64,000 bases of DNA, taken from Janthinobacterium sp. BJB426 (lineage in GTDB: Bacteria; Pseudomonadota; Gammaproteobacteria; Burkholderiales; Burkholderiaceae_D). Where the stretch lies: the NCBI RefSeq assembly GCF_002735705.1, contig NZ_PDZL01000008.1, forward strand, positions 186,001-250,000, given 5' to 3'. Numbering within the stretch: position 1 is the first letter of the stretch; every line of letters begins with the position of its first letter. Position numbers and translations under genes: made by a program. The notes beneath the pieces are model-generated. The model had not been told where the DNA came from, made no database searches, and worked only from the letters and a program-made list of their open reading frames with translations. Below are positions 63,528 through 64,000 of this stretch, piece after piece.

Positions 63528-63552
63528 CGGTATTCCTCCAGATCGATCATAG

Positions 63553-63622
63553 TTGCAAATGCAATTATAGCGCGATACAATGGCCGGCATAACGATTGCA
63601 AATGCAATGATTGCAGTAGCAA
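63553..63622. promoter_or_regulatory. Three MarR-type operator sites between marR and aceE
   Basis: TTGCAAATGCAA at 63553-63564 and 63596-63607, and the variant TTGCAGTAGCAA at 63611-63622. The first two are identical. They occupy the divergent promoter region of the MarR and E1 genes. Confidence 0.65.
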
Positions 63623-63661
63623 TCGATCATGACGATGTATGCCCACCCTAAGGAGACTGCC

Positions 63662-64000
63662 ATGACCCCATCCCTCGCCGTACCCGATATCGATCCGCAA
63701 GAAACCAAAGAATGGCTGGAGGCGATGCAGGCCGTCGTCGCCGTGGAAGGGCGCCCGCGCGCCCATTATCTGATCGACCAGCTCGTCGATATTGATGCCG
63801 CGCAGCACGGCGGCATGCATGGCCGCGTCACCACCGCCTATACCAACAGCATCGCCACGGCGCGCCAGCCCGCTTATCCGGGCGACCTGGTCATCGAGCG
63901 CCGCCTGAATGCCTACATCCGCTGGAATGCGATGGTGATGGTGCTGCGCGCGGCCAAACACTCGAACGTGGGCGGCCACATCGCCACTTACCAGTCGGCG
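63662..64000 (+). CDS. aceE: Pyruvate dehydrogenase E1 component, homodimeric type (3' part outside window)
   Basis: Frame open from ATG 63662 (MTPSLAVPDIDPQETKEWLE) through the window edge, 113 residues. AAGGAG is seven bases before the ATG. DIDPQETKEWLEAM, RAHYLIDQLVDI and YPGDLVIERRLNAYIRWNAM are the typical N-terminal AceE sequence. The MarR gene adjoins it, so it may be a secondary, MarR-controlled AceE/MdeB-type 2-oxoacid dehydrogenase rather than the housekeeping one; only the N-terminus is visible, so substrate cannot be settled. Confidence 0.88.
   Translation, partial: MTPSLAVPDIDPQETKEWLEAMQAVVAVEGRPRAHYLIDQLVDIDAAQHGGMHGRVTTAYTNSIATARQPAYPGDLVIERRLNAYIRWNAMVMVLRAAKHSNVGGHIATYQSA

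Noticed and set aside
1-64000. CRISPR array
   Set aside because: No regularly spaced identical repeats; the only arrays are the hexanucleotide repeat and the 206-bp duplication.

Overview
The window looks like chromosomal DNA of a high-GC betaproteobacterium in the Oxalobacteraceae, probably Janthinobacterium or a close Duganella/Massilia-type relative. This rests on the prpB-prpC-acnD-prpF-prpE order, the codon use, and the mix of AlaC, MetE, Prc, CBS/CGL and homodimeric AceE genes. No database search was possible, so the genus is an inference.

Layout. 1-7.4 kb: 2-methylcitrate (propionate) operon, with prpB cut by the window edge. 7.4-25.2 kb: a compact phage-tail locus with an S24 repressor, a small helix-turn-helix protein, a zinc-finger antiterminator-like protein, tail tube, frameshifted tail chaperone, long tape measure, tail tip, an AT-rich receptor-binding cassette, long tail fibre, and holin/endolysin/i-spanin/o-spanin. 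It has no integrase, terminase, portal, capsid or head-tail connector gene, so it reads as a flexible (F-type, siphovirus-like) tailocin rather than a complete prophage. 25.2-32.5 kb: a decayed duplication of the o-spanin end, a purine permease with a 34-codon leader ORF, and a 1680-residue kinase/ATPase/GAF/GGDEF signalling protein. 32.5-36.4 kb: a gene graveyard with relics of a phospholipase C, a P2-type portal and a tyrosine integrase beside tRNA-Leu, a hexanucleotide repeat array, a DUF3667 membrane protein and an unrecognised small protein. 36.4-48 kb: TonB receptor, polysaccharide deacetylase, two DUF2939 paralogues, ParB-like protein, penicillin-acylase-family enzyme, and a CBS-CGL reverse transsulfuration pair. 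48-64 kb: thymidine kinase, chemoreceptor, tail-specific protease, LysR/MFS pair, pentapeptide protein, AlaC, MetE, and a MarR-controlled locus with a homodimeric pyruvate-dehydrogenase-type E1 gene running off the window.

Two systems deserve most attention. First is the tailocin-like locus: its repressor shares three copies of a TTTATC-N4-GATAAA-type operator, tail synthesis depends on a predicted -1 frameshift, and intrinsic terminators between tail genes make sense only with the antiterminator-like protein. Second is a family of four intergenic elements at 53.9, 56.3, 58.8 and 61.5 kb. Each is exactly 121 nt from a conserved RTATTTCT box to the last T of an identical-stem terminator, and each carries a CU-rich, anti-Shine-Dalgarno-like segment. 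They look like a multicopy small-RNA or 3'-UTR regulator family.

Other notable items are a 158-bp cruciform-like element upstream of alaC and a shared TTGYA-N2-TRCAA operator that ties the MarR gene to both its neighbours.
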